DNA of 64,000 nt from PNKC01 sp038323265 (GCA_038323265.1 JBBQGT010000001.1:17697-81696); one strand, 5' to 3'; counted from the stretch's first letter, positions 32,523 to 43,390 are shown. The notes: generated by a model from the letters alone, not told the origin. Numbers and translations: made by a program.

Positions 32523-34013
32523 CTACGGGACGCGCGCTGCGCCTGACGGTTCGACCTGCTCGAAGAGCGGCTTTGCGGCGTTCTCGGCTGCTTTGAAGGC
32601 GGGGCCTGGGTAGACGCCGATGAAAAGCACGCCGAGCATCAGGCCCGCACCGAGGACCCACATGACCGGGCTGATCTTGAACTTCACCGTGCCTGGCGCG
32701 GGATCGAAGAGGAACATTTGGCGAATGATCATCAGGTAGTAATAGAGGCTGATGAAGCTGTTGAGGACCGCCAGACCGACGAGCCAGAGCAGCTCATCCG
32801 TGGTGGCGCCCTGGAAGAGGAAGAGCTTGGTGGCGAAGCCCGCGAAGAACGGCAGTCCAGCGAACGAGAAGAGCGAGACGGTGATGACGAGAGCGAGGAA
32901 CGGCTGCGTTTCGGCCAGACCTCGGAGGCCTTCAACGGTGTCCTTGCCCGTCTTGTTGTGGTACGCGGTGAGCGCCGTGAAGAGTGCCAGCGTGGAGAGC
33001 ACGTAGCCAATGATGTGGATCAGCAGGCCGCTGGTGGCGTTGAGACCAACCTGCGAGTCGCCGTAGCCGATGGCGGCGATCGTGATCAGCATGTAGCCCA
33101 CCTGGCCGATGGAGCTGTATGCGATGAGCCGCTGGAGGTTCGATTGCTGGATGGCGAGCAGGTTTCCGGCCGTCATAGTAATCGCTGCCAGCGTGGCGAA
33201 GGCCCAGCGCCACTCCACCGCATCGACCACGAGGGCGACGCTGAAGAGGCGCAGAATGAGCGCGAAACCGGCCGCCTTCGAGAGCGTTGAGAGGAAGGCG
33301 GTGATCGGCATCGGCGCGCCTTCGTAGGCATCTGGCGCCCACATGTGGAACGGCGCAGCCGATACTTTGAAGCCCACCCCGGCAAGGATGAGGACAAAGG
33401 CGACCACGACGCCAGCGTTCGTGCTATCCCCGCGATCCGCCAGGGCTACGGCGATGCCGTCGTAGCTCGTTGTACCGGTGATGCCATACAGCAGGCTCAT
33501 GCCATAGAGGAACATCGCGCTGGAGAACGCGCCGAGGAGGATGTACTTCAGCGCCGCTTCGCTACTTCGCGCATCGCGCTTCAAATACCCGACCAGAATG
33601 TAGAGGCAGAAGCTGAGCAGTTCGAGCGAGATGTAGGCGGTGATCAGTTCGCGCGCGGCCGCCATGTAGACCGTCGCGCAGCCCGCGATGAGGAGCAGTC
33701 CGTAGTACTCCGCCGCCGTCTTCGTTTTGGTGCGCATATAGCCTGCGGACATGATCGAAACGGCGGCCACGATGCCCGCGGCGAGCAGCCGGAAGTAGGT
33801 CGTGAAGTTATCGGACTGGATCAGGCCCTGGAAGGACTGCGGCGTCTTACCGATGAAGAAGAAGGCGGAGATGCCCCAGACCAGCGCGCCGAGGGCGGTA
33901 AGGTAGGCCAGGTAATCCCGGCGAACGCGCGGGAAAAAAAGCTCGACAGCGATGACGAGGATCGCCCAGCCAGCGGCGATGTATTCGGGGATGAAGATCG
34001 TGTAATCGCGCAT
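32523..34013 (-). CDS. nuoN: NADH-quinone oxidoreductase subunit N
   Basis: A 496-residue antiporter-like proton-pumping subunit of the complex I membrane arm, with about 14 hydrophobic helices. A glutamate in helix 5 (A-Y-I-S-L-E-L-L-S) and lysines in the central helices (F-K-V-S-A-A-P-F-H-M-W-A-P-D-A-Y-E-G) are the expected proton-channel residues. The start at 34013 follows nuoM's stop by one base. It is the last gene of the nuo operon. A longer in-frame start is ignored because MRDYTIFIPEY fits the family N terminus. Confidence 0.93.
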   Translation of the reverse strand: MRDYTIFIPEYIAAGWAILVIAVELFFPRVRRDYLAYLTALGALVWGISAFFFIGKTPQSFQGLIQSDNFTTYFRLLAAGIVAAVSIMSAGYMRTKTKTAAEYYGLLLIAGCATVYMAAARELITAYISLELLSFCLYILVGYLKRDARSSEAALKYILLGAFSSAMFLYGMSLLYGITGTTSYDGIAVALADRGDSTNAGVVVAFVLILAGVGFKVSAAPFHMWAPDAYEGAPMPITAFLSTLSKAAGFALILRLFSVALVVDAVEWRWAFATLAAITMTAGNLLAIQQSNLQRLIAYSSIGQVGYMLITIAAIGYGDSQVGLNATSGLLIHIIGYVLSTLALFTALTAYHNKTGKDTVEGLRGLAETQPFLALVITVSLFSFAGLPFFAGFATKLFLFQGATTDELLWLVGLAVLNSFISLYYYLMIIRQMFLFDPAPGTVKFKISPVMWVLGAGLMLGVLFIGVYPGPAFKAAENAAKPLFEQVEPSGAARVP

Positions 34014-34014
34014 G

Positions 34015-35520
34015 CTAGCCGATGACCCCCGGGATCGCTGCAACGGTGTGGCCGATGCGGTCCGTAAACGGCGCCCACCAGACGCCCATGAGGACGATCG
34101 AGCCGATCAGCAGACCGCCGGCCATCGTCTCCAGCGGGGTCAGGTCTTTGAGGTCTTTCCAGCGAATATTGAACGGGCCGAAGAAGACTATTGCGAACAT
34201 GCGCAGCATGTAGGCTGCTGCCAGTGCGGCTGCGAAGATGGCAAGCCCGCCGAAAACAGGGTAGGCGCGGAAGACGCCGACGAAGATGTGAAATTCGGCC
34301 GTGAACCCCGAGAGCCCCGGCAGTCCGACATTAGCCAGCCCGGCGACCGTGTAGAAGACCACCCAGACGGGCATGACCCTCGTGATGCCGCCAAAGTCTT
34401 TCAGGTCGCGAGTGTGGGCCTGGTCGTAGAGGGCGCCGATCAGGAGGAAGACGAGGGCCGTCATCACGCCGTGGCTGAACATCTGGAGGACGGCGCCGGT
34501 TACGCCGATCTGATTCATCGTCGCTAAACCGATCAGCACGTAGCCCATATGGCTGACCGAGCTGTAGCCGGTGAGCAGCTTGAAGTCGCGCTGGGTGAGC
34601 GCAGCCGTGGCGCCGTAGACCGCGCCAATGATGCCGAGGACCATCAGGCCGGGCATCCAGAACTCGGCGCCCACCGGCAGCATCTGGATGCCGAGGCGGA
34701 TGATGCCGAACGCCCCGAGCTTCATCAGTACGCCGGCGTGGACCATCGAAACGGCCGTCGGCGCGGACATGTGGCCATCAGGCGACCAGGTGTGGAACGG
34801 CCAGAGCGCGGCCAGCACGCCGCAACCGATACAGATCATCGGGAAGAAGATCTTCTGGAAAGTTGGGCTGAGGGTGCCGTCGTTCCCGGCGGCGAAGAGC
34901 CGCTGCATATCGAAGGTGCCGAGATTCGCTTCGTGGAAGACGGCGAAGATGCCGACCCAAATGAGCACCGAGCCGCCGACGAGCATCATCGTGAGCTTTA
35001 GCGCGCCGTACTCTTTGCGAGTTGAGCCCCAGACGCCGATGAGCAGATAGAGCGGCATGACCGCCAGTTCATAGAAGAAGAAGAAAAAGAACAGGTCGAA
35101 GCTAAAGAACGTCCCGTACACCCCAGCGATGAGCACGAAGTAGAGGATGAAGAAGTCTTTCGGGCGGTAGTTGAGCTTCCAACTGGTGATGGTGCCGGCG
35201 AACGCCACGATGCCGGTCAGCAGGGCCATCGGCGCTGAGATGCCGTCGACCGCGAGATGGAGGGTGATGCCGTCCTTGCCGAGGAAGGCGGTGTTCTCCA
35301 CCCAGACCCATTTGAGCGTCATTTGAATCTGATCGCCGCCCGCCTGGTAGGCGGCGAAGATGTAGATCGAAAGCCCGAGCATGACGGCGGCGAAGAACGC
35401 GGCGACCACGCGGATGGCCATCTTCTTCTCGCTGGGGATGAAGAGGATGATCAGCGCGGCGAGCAGCGGCGCGGCGAGCGTGGCGAGGACGGCGTAGCCC
35501 TGGCCCTCATCGAAGGTCAT
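34015..35520 (-). CDS. nuoM: NADH-quinone oxidoreductase subunit M
   Basis: A 501-residue antiporter-like subunit with about 14 helices. Key sequence landmarks are the helix-5 Glu (F-F-F-F-Y-E-L-A-V-M-P-L-Y-L-L), the helix-7 Lys region and A-L-W-P-F-H-T-W-S-P-D-G-H-M-S-A-P-T, and H-A-G-V-L-M-K-L-G-A-F-G. Three bases separate it from nuoL and one from nuoN. It pumps protons in the distal membrane arm. Confidence 0.94.
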   Translation of the reverse strand: MTFDEGQGYAVLATLAAPLLAALIILFIPSEKKMAIRVVAAFFAAVMLGLSIYIFAAYQAGGDQIQMTLKWVWVENTAFLGKDGITLHLAVDGISAPMALLTGIVAFAGTITSWKLNYRPKDFFILYFVLIAGVYGTFFSFDLFFFFFFYELAVMPLYLLIGVWGSTRKEYGALKLTMMLVGGSVLIWVGIFAVFHEANLGTFDMQRLFAAGNDGTLSPTFQKIFFPMICIGCGVLAALWPFHTWSPDGHMSAPTAVSMVHAGVLMKLGAFGIIRLGIQMLPVGAEFWMPGLMVLGIIGAVYGATAALTQRDFKLLTGYSSVSHMGYVLIGLATMNQIGVTGAVLQMFSHGVMTALVFLLIGALYDQAHTRDLKDFGGITRVMPVWVVFYTVAGLANVGLPGLSGFTAEFHIFVGVFRAYPVFGGLAIFAAALAAAYMLRMFAIVFFGPFNIRWKDLKDLTPLETMAGGLLIGSIVLMGVWWAPFTDRIGHTVAAIPGVIG

Positions 35521-35523
35521 GCG

Positions 35524-37440
35524 TTAAGCCCTCACCACCAGCCCGAGGACCGCCAACCCAACAACGCCAAGCGTGATCGCCATCGCGTAGTTGGGCACGC
35601 GCCCGGACTGCAAGAATTTCAAAATGTAGCCGCTGTAACCGGTGACCTGCGCCGAGCCATCGACGCCCGTGTCGTTCACCATGTAGCGGTCGAACCAGGC
35701 GACGAGGTAGCTGAAACCGAGGACGCCGCGGTCGATGGCCTTCTGGTACATCTCATCGAAGTAGAACTTGTTGACGAGCATGTCGTAGACGCCGGGGTTC
35801 CAGTTGGCCAGGCGGGTGGACTTTTCGGTGCTGTTGCCCCAGTACATCCAGGCGCCGAGGAAGATGCCCACCCCGGCAATCGCCACCGAACCGCCCGCGA
35901 GCGCCCAATTGATGTGGTAGCGCTCCGGCTCTTCGAGGAAGACGAATTCAGTGATCCCGCCGGGAAAACCGAGCGCCGTGCCCACGCCGTGCCAGACCAC
36001 AAACCCGGCAACCACCGCGAGGATGCCGAGGAAGACGAGTGGGAAGGTCATCAGAAAGCCGGATTCGTGCGTGTGTTCGTAGACGTCGCGGTCCTTGGGC
36101 TCGCCCATGAAGGTGCGAATGAAGAGGCGCGTGGTATAGAAGGCAGTCATCACCGCGGCGAAGCCGAGCAGGATCAGCGCCCAGCCGCCATCCCAGTTCT
36201 GAGTGGCGTGGAGGATCTCGTCCTTGCTCCAAAAGCCTGCTAAGGGCACAACACCGGCCAGCGCGAGCGAGCCGGCGAGGAACGTGGTGCCCGTGATCGG
36301 CATCTTCTTCCAGAGTCCGCCGAGCTTGTCCATCTCCTGGTTGTGATGGGTGGCGTGGATTACGGAGCCGCTGCCGAGGAAGAGCAGGGCCTTGAAAAAG
36401 GCGTGCGTCATCAGATGGAACAGCGCGGCGTCCGGGTGGCCGGAGCCGAGGGCCACGAACATGAATCCCAACTGTCCCACCGTGGAGTAGGCCAGTACCT
36501 TCTTGATGTCTGTCTGGGCGAGGGCCATGAAGCCTGTGAGCAGCGCCGTCACCAGGCCGACGATCGTGACGATCAGGAGTGTGCCATCGGCCACTTCGAA
36601 GAGCGGAAGGAGGCGGGCCGTGAGGTAGACGCCGGCAACCACCATCGTCGCCGCGTGGATCAGCGCGCTGACGGGCGTGGGGCCTTCCATGGCGTCCGGC
36701 AGCCAGACGTGGAACGGGACCTGCGCGCTCTTGCCCATGCAGCCGAGAAAAACGAACAGCACGCTGACGAACAGATAAGTGGAGCCGATGCCGCCGTTCT
36801 CGGCGATCTCAATGATCTCGCGGATGTTGAAGGTGCCGGTGGCGCGCCACAGCAGGATGATGCCGATGAGCAGCCCAACATCGCCGACGCGGGTGGTGAC
36901 GAAGGCTTTCTTTGCGGCCTCGGTGGCGCTGCGCTTCTCCCAGTAAAAACCGATGAGCAGGAACGAACAGACGCCGACAAGTTCCCACGACATGTAGACC
37001 AGCAGCAGGTTGTCGGCCATCACGAGCATCAACATCGAGGCCACGAAGAGCTGAAGGAGGGCGAAGAACCAGTAGTAGCGCGGCTCACCCTTCATGTAGC
37101 CGATGGAGAAGATGTTCACCATCAGGGCCACGGTCGTGACCACGCCGAACATCACGATCGTGATCTGGTCGACGTAGATGCCCATGCGCAGCTTGAAGGC
37201 AGATTCGCCGACGCCGATCGTAGACCACTTGATCGACTCGGCGATCGCCGTGTGGCCCGCTTCGAAGTCGTAAAAGTTCAGATAATCAGCGAGCACGAAG
37301 AAGGAGAGCACGAAGGACGTGCCAATGGCGAGCACGCCGAGGTAGTCCCCCTGGCGCGGCATGTAGCGGCCGAAAAAGGCAAGGACAAAGAACATGCCAG
37401 CCGGGATAGCGGCGAGCAGCCACGCTTGTTCAGCTCCCAC
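35524..37440 (-). CDS. nuoL: NADH-quinone oxidoreductase subunit L
   Basis: A 638-residue subunit with antiporter-like core plus the long C-terminal lateral helix and anchor typical of NuoL. Landmarks are M-S-W-E-L-V-G-V-C-S-F-L-L-I-G-F-Y, K-S-A-Q-V-P-F-H-V-W-L-P-D-A-M-E-G-P-T-P and H-A-A-T-M-V-V-A-G-V-Y-L. GTG start at 37440. A 99-base gap to nuoK is the largest in the operon and contains nothing recognisable. Confidence 0.94.
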   Translation of the reverse strand: MGAEQAWLLAAIPAGMFFVLAFFGRYMPRQGDYLGVLAIGTSFVLSFFVLADYLNFYDFEAGHTAIAESIKWSTIGVGESAFKLRMGIYVDQITIVMFGVVTTVALMVNIFSIGYMKGEPRYYWFFALLQLFVASMLMLVMADNLLLVYMSWELVGVCSFLLIGFYWEKRSATEAAKKAFVTTRVGDVGLLIGIILLWRATGTFNIREIIEIAENGGIGSTYLFVSVLFVFLGCMGKSAQVPFHVWLPDAMEGPTPVSALIHAATMVVAGVYLTARLLPLFEVADGTLLIVTIVGLVTALLTGFMALAQTDIKKVLAYSTVGQLGFMFVALGSGHPDAALFHLMTHAFFKALLFLGSGSVIHATHHNQEMDKLGGLWKKMPITGTTFLAGSLALAGVVPLAGFWSKDEILHATQNWDGGWALILLGFAAVMTAFYTTRLFIRTFMGEPKDRDVYEHTHESGFLMTFPLVFLGILAVVAGFVVWHGVGTALGFPGGITEFVFLEEPERYHINWALAGGSVAIAGVGIFLGAWMYWGNSTEKSTRLANWNPGVYDMLVNKFYFDEMYQKAIDRGVLGFSYLVAWFDRYMVNDTGVDGSAQVTGYSGYILKFLQSGRVPNYAMAITLGVVGLAVLGLVVRA

Positions 37441-37539
37441 GCGGGCCTCCGGCGATGCTGGCCTTCAGGCGGGCAGGGGCATCGGCGCGCGCTTGAGCGC
37501 CGGAAGCCGCGATCCGCTGTGCGCAATCTAATTCGGCGA

Positions 37540-37848
37540 TCACCATTTAAGTTGGGCCACTTCATCGACGTTGGCGGTTGCGCTGTTGCGGAACATGCGA
37601 ATGATGATGGCGAGCGCCAGGCCCACCTCGGCGGCGGCCACGGTAATCACAAAGACGGCGAAGATCGCGCCCGTAATTTTGTCCGGATCGAGATAGGCGG
37701 CGAAGGCGACGAAGTTCAGGCTGACGGCGTTGAGCATCAGTTCGACAGCCATAAGGACGAGCACGGCGTTGCGTCGCGCGAGCACGCCATAGACGCCAAG
37801 TGAGAACAGGATAGCGCTCAAGACGAGGTAGTTTTCGAGAGGTACCAT
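37540..37848 (-). CDS. nuoK: NADH-quinone oxidoreductase subunit K
   Basis: A 102-residue three-helix membrane subunit with the two conserved glutamates of helices 2 and 3 (L-M-A-V-E-L-M-L-N-A-V and A-A-A-E-V-G-L-A-L-A), which form part of the coupling path. It opens M-V-P-L-E-N-Y-L-V-L-S-A-I-L-F. Two bases from nuoJ. Confidence 0.94.
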   Translation of the reverse strand: MVPLENYLVLSAILFSLGVYGVLARRNAVLVLMAVELMLNAVSLNFVAFAAYLDPDKITGAIFAVFVITVAAAEVGLALAIIIRMFRNSATANVDEVAQLKW

Positions 37849-37850
37849 GC

Positions 37851-38354
37851 CTACTCCCCCTCTTCCTGACGCGCGAGGATAATCGCCCCTACCAGGGCTA
37901 CCAGCAAGAGAACGGAAGCGATAATGAAGGGCGGGCCGTAGTCCACAAAGAGCGCTTTGCTCATCACTTCAATGGAGATGTGCGAAGGCTTGTCGCTCAC
38001 ATCGCCGGGCCACTTCACGGCCACTGCCACCCCCATGAGGATGGCCAGCAGGCCTCCCCCGGCGATTGCCGCGAATGGCGCCTGGCTGCCGCTGACCGCT
38101 TCGGGCACGCCCGTGGCGCCCTGGCGGGTCAGCATTAGGGCCAACAGGATGAGCACCGTCACCGCGCCGCCGTAGATCAAGAACTGCACCAGGGCGAGGA
38201 AATCAACGGTCAGGAAGACGTACATCGCACCCACGCCAGCGAGGCTGCCGATGAGGAAGATGGCCGAATGCAACACCGAGCGGGAGAACACAACGCCGGC
38301 CGAAAGGGCCACTGTAGCGGCCGCAAAGATCCACCAGAGGACTTCTGTCGCCAT
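37851..38354 (-). CDS. nuoJ: NADH-quinone oxidoreductase subunit J
   Basis: A 167-residue, five-helix membrane subunit. The conserved V-F-S-R-S-V-L-H-S-A-I-F-L-I-G-S-L opening and F-L-A-L-V-Q-F-L-I-Y-G-G-A-V-T-V-L-I-L-L segment around the helix with the functional pi-bulge are clear. It ends in E-E-G-E. Three bases separate it from the end of the extended nuoI. Confidence 0.93.
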   Translation of the reverse strand: MATEVLWWIFAAATVALSAGVVFSRSVLHSAIFLIGSLAGVGAMYVFLTVDFLALVQFLIYGGAVTVLILLALMLTRQGATGVPEAVSGSQAPFAAIAGGGLLAILMGVAVAVKWPGDVSDKPSHISIEVMSKALFVDYGPPFIIASVLLLVALVGAIILARQEEGE

Positions 38355-38357
38355 CGG

Positions 38358-39983
38358 TTAGTTCGCCCCCGGCACAGTCCCGCCGAGCTCGCGGATCGTG
38401 TTAGCGATGTCGTCGGGCACTGCTTCGCCGGCGGCGACCAGTTCGTTTGCTTTGCGTTCGGCGCGCATTCTTCGGGCGCGCACTTTCTCGGGCGAATTGG
38501 GGTCGCCTTTGGGCCCAACGCCAATGCCCGGTGGGAAGACCATGTGGCCCTCAGCCGCCGCCGCCGGGGCGGCGGCGCCCCCTCCGGCGCTTGCGGCGGG
38601 CGCCGATCCAGCAAGCGAGGCCCAGATCGAGCCGCCGGGGGCGAGGTCGCTGCCCAGGTCGTGCAGCGTGGCTGTAACGTCGTCGGGGATGGCTTCGCCG
38701 GCGGCCGTCAATTCGTTGAACTTGCGTTCGGCGCGCATGCGGCGGGCACGCACCTTCTCCGGTGAGTTGGGGTCGCCCTTGCCGCCGGTGCCAACGCCAG
38801 GCGGGAATCGCATGCTGCCGTCGGGCATTGTGCCAGTGAGCGGGCCTGCCGCAGCAGCTGCACCACCGGCGGCCCCGCCCTCGCTGCCGGCAAGCGACGC
38901 CCAGATGGAGCCGCCGGGCGCAAGGTCGCTGCCCAGGTCGTGGAGGGTAGCGGTGATGTCGTCGGGGATTGCTTCGCCGGCGGCGGTCAGTTCGTTGAAC
39001 TTGCGTTCGGCGCGCATGCGACGGGCGCGCACCTTTTCCGGTGAGTTGGGGTCGCCCTTGGGGCCTTCGCCAACACCCGGCGGGAATCGCATGGTGCCGT
39101 CGGGCATGGTGCCGGTAAGCAGTGCGCCGCCGCCACCACCGCCGCCCGCGGCAGCGCCAGGCGCCGCAGCCGCTTCGCCGGGCTTCATGTTCGCGTAGTG
39201 CTCGATCCGCGCGGTCACTTCGGCGGGTACGGGCTCGCCGCGATCGGTGAACGCCTTGGCCTCGCGCTCAGCGCGCATGCGCTTCGCCCGGATCTTCGAT
39301 TCGGAAAGGATCTCGACTTCTTCGCCGCCCGCGGCCGTCGCGCCCGTGGCCTTCGCCGCCACAGCTTTGACTTCGGGCGGGTGCTCCTGGATGGCCAGCC
39401 CTTCGCCGCGCGCAACACGCTCCTGCTGGGCGATGCGGTCTTCGGGCAGCGTGCCCTTAAAGGTGATCTCCGGCAGCGGTTCGCCGCGCACCGTTTTCTC
39501 TACCAGTTCAACGCTGTCCTGCGGGCGGTATGGGAGCATCACCTGGCCGCTCTTGTGCGGGTAGAGCAGGTCGCTGATGTCCATATGCAGGTCGCGGCGG
39601 TCGTAGGCGCTCTGCTCCGGGCCGCCCCAGCTGTTGTCCATCACGATCGCTTCGAACGGGCAGACTTCAACGCAGATGTTGCAGCGCATGCAGCGCCCGT
39701 AATCGATCCAGAACTTGTCGACAATCTTGCGGCGGTTGCTGGTGCCTTCCGGCGCCTTCGGGTTGTCGATCATCACCGCAGTCATGCAATCGACCGGGCA
39801 GTTGCGCACGCAGATGTTGCATCCCGTGCACATCGGCTCTTCGTGGTCGAAATCCCAGAGGAGTACGGGAAAGCTGCGCTGGCGGACCGGCAGAGGGTGC
39901 TTTTCGTCCGGGTATTCCACGGTCACGGGCTTGCGTGAGAACGTGGAAAGGGTCACGCCGAGGCCCTTGAGAATGCCTTTCAT
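38358..39983 (-). CDS. nuoI: NuoI with long repeat-bearing C-terminal extension
   Basis: A 541-residue protein, two to three times the usual NuoI length (about 150-220). Residues 1-150 are the normal ferredoxin-like subunit: two [4Fe-4S] motifs, C52-x-x-C55-x-x-C58-x-x-x-C62 and C98-x-x-C101-x-x-C104-x-x-x-C108, carrying electrons to NuoB. After a linker (150-225), four copies of a basic helical module follow at about 229-264, 292-366, 385-459 and 480-535, separated by Ala/Gly-rich spacers. The start at 39983 overlaps the nuoH stop by four bases (ATGA), ruling out an upstream in-frame start. The operon has no nuoE, nuoF or nuoG, so the extension may contact the electron-input partner; that is inference. 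Confidence 0.9.
   Translation of the reverse strand: MKGILKGLGVTLSTFSRKPVTVEYPDEKHPLPVRQRSFPVLLWDFDHEEPMCTGCNICVRNCPVDCMTAVMIDNPKAPEGTSNRRKIVDKFWIDYGRCMRCNICVEVCPFEAIVMDNSWGGPEQSAYDRRDLHMDISDLLYPHKSGQVMLPYRPQDSVELVEKTVRGEPLPEITFKGTLPEDRIAQQERVARGEGLAIQEHPPEVKAVAAKATGATAAGGEEVEILSESKIRAKRMRAEREAKAFTDRGEPVPAEVTARIEHYANMKPGEAAAAPGAAAGGGGGGGALLTGTMPDGTMRFPPGVGEGPKGDPNSPEKVRARRMRAERKFNELTAAGEAIPDDITATLHDLGSDLAPGGSIWASLAGSEGGAAGGAAAAAGPLTGTMPDGSMRFPPGVGTGGKGDPNSPEKVRARRMRAERKFNELTAAGEAIPDDVTATLHDLGSDLAPGGSIWASLAGSAPAASAGGGAAAPAAAAEGHMVFPPGIGVGPKGDPNSPEKVRARRMRAERKANELVAAGEAVPDDIANTIRELGGTVPGAN
38361..39299 (-). repeat. Four tandem coding modules in nuoI
   Basis: Units spaced 270, 279 and 261 bases (anchor GCGCGCAT at 38461, 38731, 39010 and 39271 on the plus strand). 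Units 2 and 3 (from the N terminus) are over 90 percent identical in DNA by eye; the copy nearest the ferredoxin domain is the most diverged. The constant core is V-R-A-R-R-M-R-A-E-R-K preceded by K-G-D-P-N-S-P-E, and P-P-G-(V/I)-G precedes it in three copies. Confidence 0.9.
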
Positions 39984-41142
39984 CGGGCAGCCACTCCCAC
40001 CTGTTTGTAAGTTCCCACCAGCTTGCTCTTGGGGCGGTGAATGGCCCGCGTGATGATAATCGCGACGAGCAGCGCGGCGCCCGCCCCGCTGGTGAGCGTG
40101 AGCAGGATTGGCGGCCAATCGTAGACCAGGATGAAGCCGTTCATCAGCAGTTGGACGAGGGCCATCGGCAGAAGCACTTTCCAGCAGAAGCTCATCAACT
40201 GGTCGATGCGTAGGCGGGGCACGGTGATGCGAACCCACATGATGGCGAGGATCCAGGCGACGCTCTTGATGAACGTGATGCCCAGTTGCCAACCCCAGTC
40301 CGGGCCCCACCAGTCGCTCGTATCGGGCACCGCCCAGCCACCGAGGAAGACGATCGACCCGAAGACGCTGAAGGCCCACATCGAGGCGTATTCGGTCAGC
40401 TGGAACATGCTCCAGCGCATCCCAGAGTACTCAACGAAGTAGCCGCCGACGATCTCCGATTCGGCCACCGGGATATCGAATGGCGCGCGGTGCAACTCCG
40501 AGAGCATGGCCGTGAAGAAGATGATGAAGGCCAACGGCTGGAGGAAGATGAAGGGCGCGTACTGTCCGTTATCCGGCGTAAAGCTCTGCCGCATGGCGAT
40601 CTCGTTGAGGTTGAGGCTGCCTGCGATCATCGCCACTGAAAGCAAGCTCAGGACCAACGGAATTTCGTACGAAACCATCTGCGCGGCCGCTCGCACCCCG
40701 CCCAAGAGCGCGTACTTGTTCCCCGAACCAAGGCCGGCCATCAGGATGCCGACTATGTTCAGGCCCAGGATGGCGAACACGTAGAACATCCCGAGACTGA
40801 GGTCGCGTACGCCCCAGTCCTTCGCGAATGGCAGCGAGACGAGGACCATGAGCACCGGGATAAAGGTCAGGTAGGGGGCGAATTCGAACACCCATCGGTC
40901 CGCGTTCGTTGGCCGGATATCCTCTTTCGATGCGAGCTTGATGGTATCCGCGAAGCCTTGCAGCAGGCCCGCCGTGCCGGTCTTTGTGGGGCCAAGCCGT
41001 TGCTGGAAGCGGGCCACCACCTTGCGCTCGCCGTAGGTCAGGTAGATGACCACGAAGGTCATGACCAGCACGATTACGAGGATACGGATGATGGCGTCCA
41101 CCCAGTTCCACACGCCAAACACGGGGTCGGAGAAGAGGAAGG

Positions 41143-41146
<4 letters not shown>
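39980..41146 (-). CDS. nuoH: NADH-quinone oxidoreductase subunit H
   Basis: A 388-residue, eight-helix membrane subunit at the quinone chamber. It contains Y-G-E-R-K-V-V-A-R-F-Q-Q-R-L-G-P-T (first cytoplasmic loop), A-P-Y-L-T-F-I-P, L-S-E-L-H-R-A-P-F-D-I-P-V-A-E-S-E, the acidic E-Y-S-G-M-R-W segment and R-I-D-Q-L-M-S-F-C-W-K near the end. It overlaps nuoD by four bases and nuoI by four. Confidence 0.95.
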
Positions 41147-42284
<1,138 letters not shown>

Positions 42285-42285
<1 letters not shown>

Positions 42286-42809
42286 TAGAACTTGAACCCC
42301 GGCACACCCTCTTCAATACCCTGGAGGATCTCCACGGTCTGAAGCGGGTGGGATTTGAGCAGTGGGTGGATGCGCACGTCTTCGTCCAGCAGCAGCGCCT
42401 TGGGGTTCGGGTGGCCATCGAAGACGAGCCCGAGCATCTCGGCCGCTTCGCGTTCGTGCCAATCGGCCGCGCCATAGATGGAGGTGAGCGAAGGGACGTG
42501 GCGGTTTGCCCACGGCACGGTGACCGTCACCTGCACTCGGTGGTTGTGCTTAAAGGAATAGAAGTTGTACTTCACGGCGAGCTTGTCTTCGCCCATATCA
42601 ATGCCCGTGATGTTGGCCAGCATGTCGAAGGCCAACTCCTTGCGTTCGAACAGGCCCTGGACGAGCTCGAGCAGATCCGCCGCCGCGACTTGCAGGTCGG
42701 CATCGGTTTTCGTGCTGAGCACGGTGAAGGCGGCCTTCGGCAATGACTTATGGATCAGGCCGGAGATGCCCGGATACTCTGGTGGCGAAGCGGGAGCCGG
42801 CTGGGTCAT
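42285..42809 (-). CDS. nuoC: NADH-quinone oxidoreductase subunit C
   Basis: A 174-residue 30-kDa-type Q-module subunit. The core L-A-V-K-Y-N-F-Y-S-F-K-H-N-H-R-V-Q-V-T-V and W-H-E-R-E-A-A-E-M-L-G-L-V-F-D-G-H-P-N-P-K-A-L-L-L are diagnostic. NuoC and NuoD are separate here, not fused. The ATG at 42809 overlaps nuoB's stop by four bases. Confidence 0.94.
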
Positions 42810-43390
42810 CCGACCATCCGCTTGTCTTCCATGATCTTCTTCTGGAGCGCGAGGAAGCCATCGAGCAGCGCCTCGGGGCGGGGCGGGCAGCCGGCGACGT
42901 AAACATCCACGGGGATTATCTTGTCGACGCCCTGGAGGACGCGGTCGTACTCCGTGTAAGGGCCGCCGTTGGTGGCGCAGGCGCCCATGGAGATCACCCA
43001 CTTGGGGTTCGGCATCTGTTCGTAGAGCAGCTTGATCGCCGGGGCCATCTTCTTGGTCACCGTACCGGAGACGATCATCACGTCGCTCTGGCGAGGGCTC
43101 GGCCACGGGACGATTCCGAAACGGTCCAGGTCGTGATTGGACATGAAGGTGCCGATCATCTCGATCGCGCAGCAGGCCAGCCCGAAGGTCATCGGCCAGA
43201 GCGAGCTCTTGCGGCCGATGGCGATCACGGTGTCCGCGCCGACCTGCATGACGCCAGGCAGGGCCATCCGGTAGACGGCCTTGGTCACCGGCAGGTCGAT
43301 GGGCGTGAGGCGCGAAGACTCGGAGCCGTAGTCCGGCTTATAAGGGCGGGCGAGGGCAGCCTGGGCGGCCGGGGTCAGTTCGTTGCTCAT
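42806..43390 (-). CDS. nuoB: NADH-quinone oxidoreductase subunit B
   Basis: A 194-residue subunit carrying terminal cluster N2. The four cysteine ligands are in G-L-A-C-C-A-I-E-M, M-G-A-C-A-T-N-G-G and V-A-G-C-P-P-R-P-E. An N-terminal extension of about 40 residues precedes the core. It overlaps nuoA's stop (ATGA). Confidence 0.95.
   Translation of the reverse strand: MSNELTPAAQAALARPYKPDYGSESSRLTPIDLPVTKAVYRMALPGVMQVGADTVIAIGRKSSLWPMTFGLACCAIEMIGTFMSNHDLDRFGIVPWPSPRQSDVMIVSGTVTKKMAPAIKLLYEQMPNPKWVISMGACATNGGPYTEYDRVLQGVDKIIPVDVYVAGCPPRPEALLDGFLALQKKIMEDKRMVG

Noticed and set aside
35257..37803. Long plus-strand frames over nuoL and nuoK
   Set aside because: Rich in H, E, D and R, with no motifs; opposite-strand shadows of nuo membrane genes.
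38361..39299. Repeats considered as a CRISPR or mobile array
   Set aside because: Period of about 270 bases, coding in frame throughout, with mostly synonymous differences: a protein-module repeat.
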